Assembly (NCBI GenBank): GCA_023430045.1
Contig: JAEZCF010000134.1
Span: forward strand, 1 to 46,280
Reading direction: 5' to 3'
Origin: Pseudomonadota bacterium
GTDB taxonomy: Bacteria > Pseudomonadota > Gammaproteobacteria > Xanthomonadales > Xanthomonadaceae
Length of the DNA: 46,280 bases
Shown: positions 16,789-25,627 of the stretch, piece after piece
How positions within the stretch are numbered: position 1 is the stretch's first letter
How the letters are laid out: each line of letters starts with the position of its first letter
Translations under genes and position numbers: made by a program
The notes under the pieces: generated by a model
Databases searched by the model: none
What the model was told of the DNA's origin: nothing
The model's input: the letters and a program-made list of their open reading frames with translations, nothing else

Positions 16789-19700
16789 ATGAGCGACCCG
16801 GCCAGCGACTTCCGCCTCTACCACTCCAACTCCCTCGACGTGCTCGCTGCGCTGCTGGCGCAGCACGTGCGCGAACCCATCGCGGCGCAATCGCTGCTGG
16901 AACCGGAAGTGGTGCTGATCCCGCAGGTGGCGATGCGCCGCTGGCTGCAGTCGACCCTTGCCGCGGAGTTCGGCGTGGCCGCCAACCTGGAATTCCTCAC
17001 CCCCGGCGAGTTCGTGGCCCGCGCGCTCAATGCGAATGTGCCTGGCGAGCAGGAGGATCTGGATGCTGCCGCGCTGCGCTGGCGGTTGTATGCCGCGCTG
17101 CGCGACGAGCAGGTGCTGGCGCAGCCTGCGATGGGTGCACTGCGGGCCTATCTTTCCGCCGGTGACCCGCTCAGGCCGTGGGCACTGGCCGGCGAGCTGG
17201 CCGGCGTGTTCGAGAAATACCAGGCATGGCGCCGCGACTGGTTGCTGCGCTGGGATGCCGGTGCCGATCCGCTCGACCCGCAGGCCATTCTCTGGCGTCA
17301 TGTCGCGCAGGGGCGTGGCTACCGGGCGCGCCGCATCCAGGCTTACCTGGACCGGTTCGAAGGTGCCGACAAGCCGCTGCCGACGGGATTGCCCGCGCGC
17401 CTGTCGGCATTCGCCACGCTCAACATCTCGCCCGACGTGCTGCGGGTGATGGCCACCCAGGCACGGGTGGGCGAGCTGCATTTCTACCTGCCAACGCCGG
17501 TGCGCTCCTACTGGGGCGATCTGCAGACGCTGGCCGAACGGCTGCGCAGTGGCGCGCCGGACCCGTTCGGGGCCGAGGCCGGAGAGAACCGCCTGCTGGA
17601 AGCCTGGGGCGCGGCGGGACGTGACTTCATGGCGGTGCTTGGCAGCTACGAAGTAGTGCATCCGGCCGGGGAAATTTCCGCCTATGTCGATCCCGAACAG
17701 GACCTCCGGCCAGGCATGGCCGAAGATGGGCTGTCCGACAGCCTGCTGCATCGCCTGCAGCGCGACCTGTTCCATCGTCGCGGACAGGCGTCGGGGCCGC
17801 TGCGCGACACCCTGCGCCATGACGACCCCAGCCTGCAGGTGCATGCCTGCCACACCCGCCTGCGCGAACTGCAGGTGCTGCACGACCAGCTGCGCGGATT
17901 GCTCGAGGATCCGCGCTTCGATCCGCCGCTGCAGGCGCGCGACATCGCCGTGCTGGCCCCGGACATCGATCCTTACGTGCCGTACCTGGAAGCGGTGTTC
18001 GGCGGCCGCAGCGACGGCGATGACCATATTCCCTATGCGCTGGCCGACAGCAGTCCGCTGGCCGGCGAACCGCTGGCCGATGTGTTCCTGCACCTGCTCG
18101 GCCTGCCGGTGTCGCGCTTCGGCCTGAACGAGGTGCTGGACCTGCTGGCCAGTGCACCGCTGGCCGAAGCGGCGGGACTGGAGGCGGTCGATCTCGACCG
18201 CCTGCATGGATGGTTGCGGCAGGCCGGTGCACGCTGGGGCCTGGATGCGGAGCACCGCGTCCAGCACCAGGCACCGGCCGATGATGCCTACACGTGGCAG
18301 TTCGCGCTGGACCGGCTGCTGCTCGGCCATGCCACCGGCAGCGAGACCGACCTGGCCGGCGTGGCGCCGTGGACCGGGCTGGAGGGGGGCATGCTGGACG
18401 CGCTGGATCGCCTGCTGCGCCTGTTGCGGGTACTGGCGCTCCACCAGCGCCGGCTGGGCGCGACGCTGACCCCGGCGCAGTGGCGCCAGCGCCTGCTGTC
18501 CCTGCTCGACGTGCTGCTGCCCACGCCACCTGCCTCGCCCAACAGCCAGCGTGCGCTGCAACGCCTGCGCATGCTGCTCAACCAGTTTGCCGAAGACGCG
18601 GAGAAGGCCGGATTCGGCGATGGCGTGCCACCGGAGGTGGTGCGCGCGCACTTTGCCACCGTACTGGCCGAGGCCGATACCCGCGCGCCGCTGCTCACCG
18701 GCGGCATCAGCTTCGGACGCATGGTGCCGATGCGCCTGCTGCCATTCCGGGTGATCTGCGTGCTGGGCCTGGATGATGGCGATTTCCCGCGCCGCGACCC
18801 GGCCGCCGGCCTGAACCAGCTCACCGCCGAGCTGGATACGCCGCGTCGCCGACGCGGCGCCCGCTCCACCCGCGAAGACGATCGCTTCCTGTTCCTGCAG
18901 CTGTTCGCCGCCGCGCAGGATGTGTTCTACCTGAGCTATCTCGGCGCCGATCCACGCGATGGCAGCGTACGCGAGCCATCGGTACTGGTCAGCGAGTTGA
19001 TCGAAGCCGCCGCGGCGTACCACGCCGATCCTGCAGCGGCCGCCCGCGACTTCACCGTGCGCCATGCACTGCAGCCCTTCTCGCCGGCGGCATTCGGCGA
19101 CGGCGACCCCCGTCGTTTCAGCTATCGTCGCCAGTGGCATCCGGCGGCCGGTCGGCTGCATGGGCAGCGTGCCAGCCTGCCGCCGTGGTTCGATGCCGCA
19201 TTGCCGCCATCGCAGGAAGAGGCGGTCGAGGACGAGGTTTCGCTGGATGCGCTGCGCCGTTTCCTGATCGATCCGGCCGGACAGTTCCTGGCGCATTCGC
19301 TGGGCCTGCGGTTGGCCGACGAAGTGGAGGCGACAGACGACCTGGAACCGCTCGTGCTGCCTTCGCATGGCCCGGAAAGGCGCAGTGTGCAGGCTGCGGT
19401 GGTGCGGGCCACCGTCACCGACGACGTGGAACCGTTGTACCCGCGGCTGCGCGCGCGCGCGCTGCTGCCCTCCGGTGCGCTGGGCCAGCGGCAGTTCGAG
19501 AGCGAACAGTCCAGGACACGCCCCTATGCGACCGCGATGCTGGACTGGCGCCAGGGCGGGCCGCTGGAAAGCTGCACCTATGAAGTGCACATCGACGGGG
19601 TGCGCCTGCACGGACGGGTCGCTGATCGGCACCCGCGCGGGCTGGTGCGCCTGCGTGCCGGCGCACTGAACGGCAATGCGGCGATCCGCGATGGGCTGGA

Positions 19701-20133
19701 CTGGCTGCTGGCCAACGCTGCCGGCGATGCGCTGCCGCTGGTGCAGTTCCACGACGGCGGCGAAGCCGGCGTCGGTCCGCATGTGCTGCCCGCGCTCAGC
19801 GTGCCGGCCGCGCGAGCCGCCCTGGGTGCATTGCTGCGGCTGCGCCAGCGTGGACTGCGCGAACCACTGCGCTTTGCGCCCTATACCGGCTGGGTCCTGT
19901 ACACCACGCCGGGCGACCGGCAACGCGGCGAAGCCTGGAAGAAGTGGCACGGCAGCGAGCGCAGCTGGGGCGAATCCAGCAGCGAGGCCTGGCAGTTGCT
20001 GCTGCGCGGCGCCGATCCCTTCGCCGACGATGCCAGCTATGCCGAGCTGCTGCACAACAGCCAGATGGTCTTCACCGCGGTGCGCGAAGGCCGCACCCTG
20101 GACGCAGCGCCGGACCAGGCGGGCGCCGCATGA
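16789..20133 (+). CDS. recC: Exodeoxyribonuclease V gamma subunit RecC
   Basis: The 1114-residue protein matches RecC in length (E. coli 1122) and in features. RecC recognises Chi and splits the DNA strands in the RecBCD helicase-nuclease. Visible segments are the N-terminal FRLYHSNSLDVLAALLAQ, MRRWLQSTLAAEFGVAANLEF (helicase-like fold), GGISFGRMVPMRLLPFRVIC followed by LGLDDGDFPRR, and the C-terminal GWVLYTTPGDRQRGEAWKKW. ATG 16789 starts the expected N-terminus. The stop overlaps the recB start by 4 bases (ATGA). Confidence 0.95.
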   Translation: MSDPASDFRLYHSNSLDVLAALLAQHVREPIAAQSLLEPEVVLIPQVAMRRWLQSTLAAEFGVAANLEFLTPGEFVARALNANVPGEQEDLDAAALRWRLYAALRDEQVLAQPAMGALRAYLSAGDPLRPWALAGELAGVFEKYQAWRRDWLLRWDAGADPLDPQAILWRHVAQGRGYRARRIQAYLDRFEGADKPLPTGLPARLSAFATLNISPDVLRVMATQARVGELHFYLPTPVRSYWGDLQTLAERLRSGAPDPFGAEAGENRLLEAWGAAGRDFMAVLGSYEVVHPAGEISAYVDPEQDLRPGMAEDGLSDSLLHRLQRDLFHRRGQASGPLRDTLRHDDPSLQVHACHTRLRELQVLHDQLRGLLEDPRFDPPLQARDIAVLAPDIDPYVPYLEAVFGGRSDGDDHIPYALADSSPLAGEPLADVFLHLLGLPVSRFGLNEVLDLLASAPLAEAAGLEAVDLDRLHGWLRQAGARWGLDAEHRVQHQAPADDAYTWQFALDRLLLGHATGSETDLAGVAPWTGLEGGMLDALDRLLRLLRVLALHQRRLGATLTPAQWRQRLLSLLDVLLPTPPASPNSQRALQRLRMLLNQFAEDAEKAGFGDGVPPEVVRAHFATVLAEADTRAPLLTGGISFGRMVPMRLLPFRVICVLGLDDGDFPRRDPAAGLNQLTAELDTPRRRRGARSTREDDRFLFLQLFAAAQDVFYLSYLGADPRDGSVREPSVLVSELIEAAAAYHADPAAAARDFTVRHALQPFSPAAFGDGDPRRFSYRRQWHPAAGRLHGQRASLPPWFDAALPPSQEEAVEDEVSLDALRRFLIDPAGQFLAHSLGLRLADEVEATDDLEPLVLPSHGPERRSVQAAVVRATVTDDVEPLYPRLRARALLPSGALGQRQFESEQSRTRPYATAMLDWRQGGPLESCTYEVHIDGVRLHGRVADRHPRGLVRLRAGALNGNAAIRDGLDWLLANAAGDALPLVQFHDGGEAGVGPHVLPALSVPAARAALGALLRLRQRGLREPLRFAPYTGWVLYTTPGDRQRGEAWKKWHGSERSWGESSSEAWQLLLRGADPFADDASYAELLHNSQMVFTAVREGRTLDAAPDQAGAA

Positions 20134-23100
20134 AATCCGCCATCGAAACCTCGATCATCGACCGCCCAAGCATGCACAGTCCTTCCGCCGACCCTTACCT
20201 GGCGCTGCCGCTGGAGGGCGTGCGCCTGATCGAAGCCAGCGCCGGCACCGGCAAGACCTTCACCCTGGCCACACTGTTCACCCGGCTGGTGGTGGAGCAG
20301 GGCCTGCGCATCGGCCAGATCCTGGCGGTGACCTTCACCGAGGCCGCCACCCAGGAGCTGCGCAGACGCATCCGCGAACGCCTGGCGCTGGCCGCGCGGC
20401 TGGTCGATCTGCCGGAGGTCGATGGCGAAGCGCCGGAAGTGCGGCTGACCCGCGAGGTGCTGCGACGGCATCTGCAGACACGCGATGAAAGTGTCGCCGC
20501 GCTGAAGCGTCGCCTGCAACTGGCCGCAGACGGGATCGACCTCGCTTCGATCTTCACCATCCACGGTTTCTGCACCCGCGTGCTGCGCGAACACGCGCTG
20601 GAAAGTGGCCACACGTTCGACCCCCCTGAGCTGCTGGCCAGCGATCGCGGGCTTCGCGAGGAACTGGCCGCCGATCTGTGGCGCGTGCATGCCAATGACG
20701 CTGCCCAGGTCGACGTATTGACGTATCTGTGGCCCACCCCGGATGCCTTGGCAGCAGATCTGGCAGCCCTGCTGGGGCCGTTGCCGCTGCTGCCGGCCCC
20801 ACCGGACCTGCCACCGGACGATGCCGGTCCGGCACTGGCCCAGGCCGCACAGGCACTGGTGGCGGCCATCGGGAGCGGCCTGGACGAGGCACGCGCGCAG
20901 GTGTCCGGGGCGTTCGACAGGAAGGTGTTCGACGGCCGGCGTGCGCGGCGGCCGAGTTTCGACAAGGCCTTCGCCACGTTGTCGGCTGGAGTCGATGCCG
21001 GCGACTGGTCGCGCGATGAAAAGAGCCATCTGGAAAAGCTGCTGCCCACCTCGATGCGCGGCTGCTGCAAGGATGGCCAGCTCGGCCACTGTCCGGATGC
21101 GCCGCTGTTCGATGCCCTGGCGGCGTGGTGGGACGCGGCTGATGCGCATGCGGCATGGCTGCGCCTGCGCGCCATCGGCGTCCTGCACACGCTGCGCGGT
21201 GAAGCGCAGCAGCGCCTGCAGGCGTTGAAACATGTCCGACGCGTGCAGACCTACGATGATCTGATCGATGGCGTGGCCGACGCGCTGCAGGGTGAACACC
21301 GGCTGGCGCTGGTGCGGCAGCTGCGCCAGCAGTACCGCATCGCCCTGGTCGATGAATTCCAGGACACCGACGACCGCCAGTGGAGCATCTTCCATACCGT
21401 GTTCGGGGCGTCGCCGGAAGTGGAAGTGCTGGGCGCGGCGCCCGCGCTGTTCCTGATCGGTGATCCGAAGCAGGCGATCTACGGATTCCGCGGCGGTGAC
21501 ATCCACACCTATCTGCAGGCCAGGCGGCTGGCCGACAAGGCGCCGGCGCTGGCGCACAACTTCCGCTCGCGTCCGGCGGTCCTGCGGGCCCTGCAGGCGA
21601 TGTACGAGGTGGCCGGAGAAGACGCCTTCCTGGAGCGCGACATCCGTTTCGAGCCGGTGGCTGCAGGCGGCATGCGCGACGACAGCGACTACCTGCGGCA
21701 TGGCCGCCCGGCGCCGGCGCTCGTGTTGCGCGTGCTGCGCAGCGAGGATGGCAGGCCGATGAAGGTCGACCCCTCCCGCGAGGCGGCCACGCGCGCCTGC
21801 GTGGCCGCCATCCACCAGGTGCTGGTGGATGGGCAGGCAGGCCGTGCGGAACTGCGCGGCCGTGCGGTGCAGCCAGGCGACATCGCCGTACTGGTCCGCA
21901 GGCACCAGGAAGCGACGATGATGCAGGCGGCACTGGCCAGGGCCGGCATCCCCGCCGTTGCTGCCGGCCGGCAGAGCCTGTATTCCACCCGCGAAGCGCG
22001 CGATCTGCGCGCGCTGCTGCTGGCCCTGCTGCAGCCGGCCGATGAGGGCCGCCTGCGCGCCGCGCTGGCCACCGTGCTGCTGGGCCAGCAGGCCAGCGCG
22101 ATCGCCGCCATGGAGCGCGAGGGTGACCTGCAGCGGGATTTCCAGGTACAGCTGCTGCACTGGCGCGAGCGCTGGCAGCGTGGCGGACCGTTCGCGGTGA
22201 TCGCCGATGTGTGCGCCTCGCAAAGCGAGCGGCTGCTTGCGCTGACGGACGGCGAACGCAGGCTGACCAATTACCTGCAGCTGGGGGAACTACTGCAGGA
22301 AGCCTCCGCGCAGGCACTGGGCATGCATGGTCTGCTGGACTGGCTGCAGGGACAGATGACCCATGCCGACCCGAACGACGAGCAGCAGCTGCTGCGCCTG
22401 GAATCGGATGCACGCCGCGTGCAGATCATCACCCTGCACAAGAGCAAGGGACTGGAATATCCGCTGGTGTTCCTGCCTTTCATCGGCATCGACGGTGGCG
22501 GCGGCAACGCGGCGCGGCACTGCGTCGTGCACGCAGGCGACCAGCGCCAGCTGCACTGGAAAATCGACCGCGACGATGCCTGGACCACAGCGATCGCGTG
22601 CAGCGACCGCGAGCAGGCGGCAGAAGATGCGCGCCTGCTGTACGTCGGACTGACCCGCGCCGAGCATGCGCTGTGGATCGCCATCGGCCAGCTGGCCGGC
22701 CTGGCAGGCACCCGGCTGGCGGCGCTGCTGGGCGATCTGCAGGCGTTGCATGCCCATCCGGACATCTGCATCGATGACAGCGAACCGGTGCCACACCTGC
22801 CGCCGTTCGTGGTGGAAAGCGAGGGTGAACCATCGGCGGTGCGCACCGTGGGCCGGCGCGTGCCGCACGACTGGTGGGTCTACAGCTTCACCCAGCTGGC
22901 CCATGCCGACGCGCGGAATGACATCGAGGCCGCCGCCACCGAGCTGCCTGCGCCGGCCGCCGATGAACCGGCGGGACCGGAACTGCCACTGGAACCGGCA
23001 GTTCCGGAAACTGCCGCCGAAGACAGCACGCCGCCCGATCCGCGCTTCATGGGCAGCCGCTTCGGCAACGTGCTGCACGATGCGCTGGAGAATGTGGATT

Positions 23101-23810
23101 TCGCTGCCTGGGGTGCCTGGCGGGCGGGGCAGGAGGCGCCCGACGGGCAGGCGGCCGTGCTGCGCAGGTCGCTGCGCGAGGAAGGCTATGCCGACGCCGA
23201 CCTGGACGACGGGGTCACGGTGCTGGTGCCGCTGGTGGGCCATACGCTGACCGTACCGCTGCCCGAAGGGGGCGCGCTGCATGGCGTGCCGGTCCACGAG
23301 CGCCGTGCCGAAATCGAATTCCACTTCGCCATCGAGCCGACGGCGGTACCGTCACTGCTGCAGCTGCTGCACGCCCATGGCGTTTCCCGCGCACGCCGCG
23401 GATTCGGCCTGCGACGTCGCCTCGAGGGCCTGATGACCGGCAAGATCGATCTGACCTACACGCGCGATGGACGCTGGTACGTGCTGGACTACAAATCCAA
23501 CCGCCTGCCGGGCTACACCCCGGAGCTGCTGGAGATCGCCATGCGTCACAGCGAATACGACCTGCAGGCGCTGATCTACACCGTGGCCCTGCACCGCTGG
23601 CTGCGTTTCCGGCTCGGTGCGGCGTATGACTACGGGCGCGACATGGGCGGCATCCGTTACCTGTTCTGCCGCGGCCTGGATGACAACGGCAACGGCATTC
23701 ACGCACAGCGTTTCGAGCCGGAACTGGTGGATGCGCTGGATGCGCTGTTCGCCGGTGGCGCGCACGCCCAGGCTGCCCGGGCGGCGCGCGCGATGGGGGG
23801 CACGCCGTGA
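20130..23810 (+). CDS. recB: Exodeoxyribonuclease V beta subunit RecB
   Basis: The 1226-residue subunit is the 3'-5' helicase and the only nuclease of RecBCD. The UvrD-type helicase has Walker A EASAGTGKTFTL (K42), motif II LVDEFQDTDDRQW, FLIGDPKQAIYGFRGGD and ITLHKSKGLEYPLVFLPF. The C-terminal nuclease has GKIDL (D1107) and VLDYKSNRL (D1120, K1122), with the same spacing as the E. coli catalytic residues D1067, D1080 and K1082. All are intact. ATG 20130 overlaps the recC stop; an in-frame ATG at 20172 is possible. The stop overlaps the recD start by 4 bases (GTGA), so the three subunits are probably translated in balance. Confidence 0.96.
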   Translation: MKSAIETSIIDRPSMHSPSADPYLALPLEGVRLIEASAGTGKTFTLATLFTRLVVEQGLRIGQILAVTFTEAATQELRRRIRERLALAARLVDLPEVDGEAPEVRLTREVLRRHLQTRDESVAALKRRLQLAADGIDLASIFTIHGFCTRVLREHALESGHTFDPPELLASDRGLREELAADLWRVHANDAAQVDVLTYLWPTPDALAADLAALLGPLPLLPAPPDLPPDDAGPALAQAAQALVAAIGSGLDEARAQVSGAFDRKVFDGRRARRPSFDKAFATLSAGVDAGDWSRDEKSHLEKLLPTSMRGCCKDGQLGHCPDAPLFDALAAWWDAADAHAAWLRLRAIGVLHTLRGEAQQRLQALKHVRRVQTYDDLIDGVADALQGEHRLALVRQLRQQYRIALVDEFQDTDDRQWSIFHTVFGASPEVEVLGAAPALFLIGDPKQAIYGFRGGDIHTYLQARRLADKAPALAHNFRSRPAVLRALQAMYEVAGEDAFLERDIRFEPVAAGGMRDDSDYLRHGRPAPALVLRVLRSEDGRPMKVDPSREAATRACVAAIHQVLVDGQAGRAELRGRAVQPGDIAVLVRRHQEATMMQAALARAGIPAVAAGRQSLYSTREARDLRALLLALLQPADEGRLRAALATVLLGQQASAIAAMEREGDLQRDFQVQLLHWRERWQRGGPFAVIADVCASQSERLLALTDGERRLTNYLQLGELLQEASAQALGMHGLLDWLQGQMTHADPNDEQQLLRLESDARRVQIITLHKSKGLEYPLVFLPFIGIDGGGGNAARHCVVHAGDQRQLHWKIDRDDAWTTAIACSDREQAAEDARLLYVGLTRAEHALWIAIGQLAGLAGTRLAALLGDLQALHAHPDICIDDSEPVPHLPPFVVESEGEPSAVRTVGRRVPHDWWVYSFTQLAHADARNDIEAAATELPAPAADEPAGPELPLEPAVPETAAEDSTPPDPRFMGSRFGNVLHDALENVDFAAWGAWRAGQEAPDGQAAVLRRSLREEGYADADLDDGVTVLVPLVGHTLTVPLPEGGALHGVPVHERRAEIEFHFAIEPTAVPSLLQLLHAHGVSRARRGFGLRRRLEGLMTGKIDLTYTRDGRWYVLDYKSNRLPGYTPELLEIAMRHSEYDLQALIYTVALHRWLRFRLGAAYDYGRDMGGIRYLFCRGLDDNGNGIHAQRFEPELVDALDALFAGGAHAQAARAARAMGGTP

Positions 23811-25627
23811 GCCTGCTCAGGGAACTGCATCGCAGCGGCCAGCTGCGTACGCTCGACCATGCGCTGGGCCTCAGCCTGCAGCGCCTGCGCGAGGATACGC
23901 CGGACACCATTGCGCTGGCTGCGGCATTGGCCTCGTTTGCGGTGGCGCAGGGCCACGCCGGATTCGATCCCGCACAGCCGCAGCGGTTGCTGGAGAGTAC
24001 CGGCACATGGCCACCGGCACAGGAGTGGCTGGAACAGCTGCGCGCGTCGCCCTGGGTGGCCACGCCGGAGCATCCGGATGCGGTCGCCGACGAGATGCCG
24101 CTGGTGCTGGAGAATGGCCTGCTTTACCTGCGCCGTTACCGTGAATACGAACGCCAGCTGGCTGACGGCCTTCAGCGCATCGGCCGGCATCCACTGCCGG
24201 CGCCGGACCTGCGCGCGCTGGCGCCGTTGTTCGCGCGGCTGTTCCCGCAGGCGGCCACCGGCGAGGACCATCAGGCGCGCGCGGCCGGGGTGATGCTGCG
24301 CCATCCGCTGGCGCTGGTGACCGGCGGCCCGGGCACCGGCAAGACCACCACCATCGCCCGGTTGCTGCTGCTGCTGGTGGCGCAGGCCGCGCTTGCAGGC
24401 CGGCCCGTGCCCCGGTTGGCACTGGCCGCGCCGACCGGGCGTGCCGCCGAGCGCATGGCCGAGAGCCTGCGGCTGGCCGTGCAGCACCTGCAGGCGCTCG
24501 GTGTGGACCCTGCGTTGTGCCAGGCGCTGCCCACCACGGGCACCACCCTGCACCGCCTGCTTGGCGTGATTCCCGATTCACCGCGCTTCCGCCATCACGC
24601 CGACAACCCATTGCCACATGATGTGGTGGTGGTCGACGAAGCTTCGATGATCGACCTGCCGCTGATGGCCCGGCTGGTCGATGCGATCGCTGCCGGCACG
24701 CGCCTGATCCTGCTTGGCGACCCCGACCAGCTGCCCTCGGTGGAGGCGGGTGACGTGCTCAGCGCCATCCTGCGCGCCAGTGGCGATGGCATCGGCACCG
24801 GTGTCGATGATGCACGCGCCCTGCAGGGCCTGCTGGCCGCCATCACCCTGCAGCCGCCGGCACCGCCGCGCGTCTTTGCCGGCCGCCGCGTGCAGCTGCA
24901 GCGCGGTTACCGGCAGAGCGAGTCACTGGACCTGGCACCATTGGCGCATGCCGTGCGCGAAGGCGACAGCGGCACCGCGCTGGATCTGCTGCGCAGCGAT
25001 GGACTGGCCGGCGTCAGCTTCCATGGGGGCGAGATTGATCCGCTGCGCGGCCATCGCGAACACCTGCTGGCCCATTGGCGTGCGTTGGCCGAAGCGGCCG
25101 ATCCCGGCCAGGCACTGCAGCAGGCCGCACGCCTGCGCGTGCTGACCGCGCTGCGCCAGGGACCGCAGGGCGCGCAGGGGCTCAACAGCCGCATCGAACA
25201 GCTGCTGGGCGGCAACGCGCCGGGGTATTTCCAGGGCCGTCTGCTGCTGGTCACCGAGAACAGTTACCGTCACCGGTTGTTCAATGGTGATATCGGCATC
25301 TGCCTGCGCGATGGGGAGGGCGCGATGGTGGCCTGGTTCCCCGGCGATACCGTCGAGCAACCGCGTGCGTTCCATCCGGCCGCGCTGCCGGCACACGAGA
25401 GCGCCTTCGCGATGACCGTGCACAAGGCGCAGGGCTCGGAGTTCGACGAGGTGTGGCTGCAGCTGCCCCGCCAGGACAGCCGCGTGCTGTCGCGGGAACT
25501 GGTCTATACCGGGCTGACGCGTGCCCGGCAGCGCCTGCACCTGGCGGGCAGTGCGGAGGTCCTCGCCGCCGCCCTGCAGCGCCATGCGGGCCGGATGTCC
25601 GGCCTGGCCTGGCGGCTGGGCGGCTAG
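23807..25627 (+). CDS. recD: Exodeoxyribonuclease V alpha subunit RecD
   Basis: The 606-residue protein is the 5'-3' helicase of RecBCD (E. coli RecD has 608). Walker A is ALVTGGPGTGKTTTIARLL (K179), Walker B is VVVVDEASMIDLPLMARLVD, and the C-terminal motifs AMTVHKAQGSEFDEVWLQLP and LVYTGLTRARQRL are intact. It uses a GTG start in the 4-base overlap with recB. Its stop codon shares a CTAG with the stop of the oppositely oriented FUSC gene. Confidence 0.95.
   Translation: MSLLRELHRSGQLRTLDHALGLSLQRLREDTPDTIALAAALASFAVAQGHAGFDPAQPQRLLESTGTWPPAQEWLEQLRASPWVATPEHPDAVADEMPLVLENGLLYLRRYREYERQLADGLQRIGRHPLPAPDLRALAPLFARLFPQAATGEDHQARAAGVMLRHPLALVTGGPGTGKTTTIARLLLLLVAQAALAGRPVPRLALAAPTGRAAERMAESLRLAVQHLQALGVDPALCQALPTTGTTLHRLLGVIPDSPRFRHHADNPLPHDVVVVDEASMIDLPLMARLVDAIAAGTRLILLGDPDQLPSVEAGDVLSAILRASGDGIGTGVDDARALQGLLAAITLQPPAPPRVFAGRRVQLQRGYRQSESLDLAPLAHAVREGDSGTALDLLRSDGLAGVSFHGGEIDPLRGHREHLLAHWRALAEAADPGQALQQAARLRVLTALRQGPQGAQGLNSRIEQLLGGNAPGYFQGRLLLVTENSYRHRLFNGDIGICLRDGEGAMVAWFPGDTVEQPRAFHPAALPAHESAFAMTVHKAQGSEFDEVWLQLPRQDSRVLSRELVYTGLTRARQRLHLAGSAEVLAAALQRHAGRMSGLAWRLGG

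Noticed and set aside
16585..20055. Very long open frame on the minus strand opposite recC
   Set aside because: Its translation is His/Gln/Arg-rich without any domain and mirrors the high-GC third-position bias of recC, so it is an antisense shadow.
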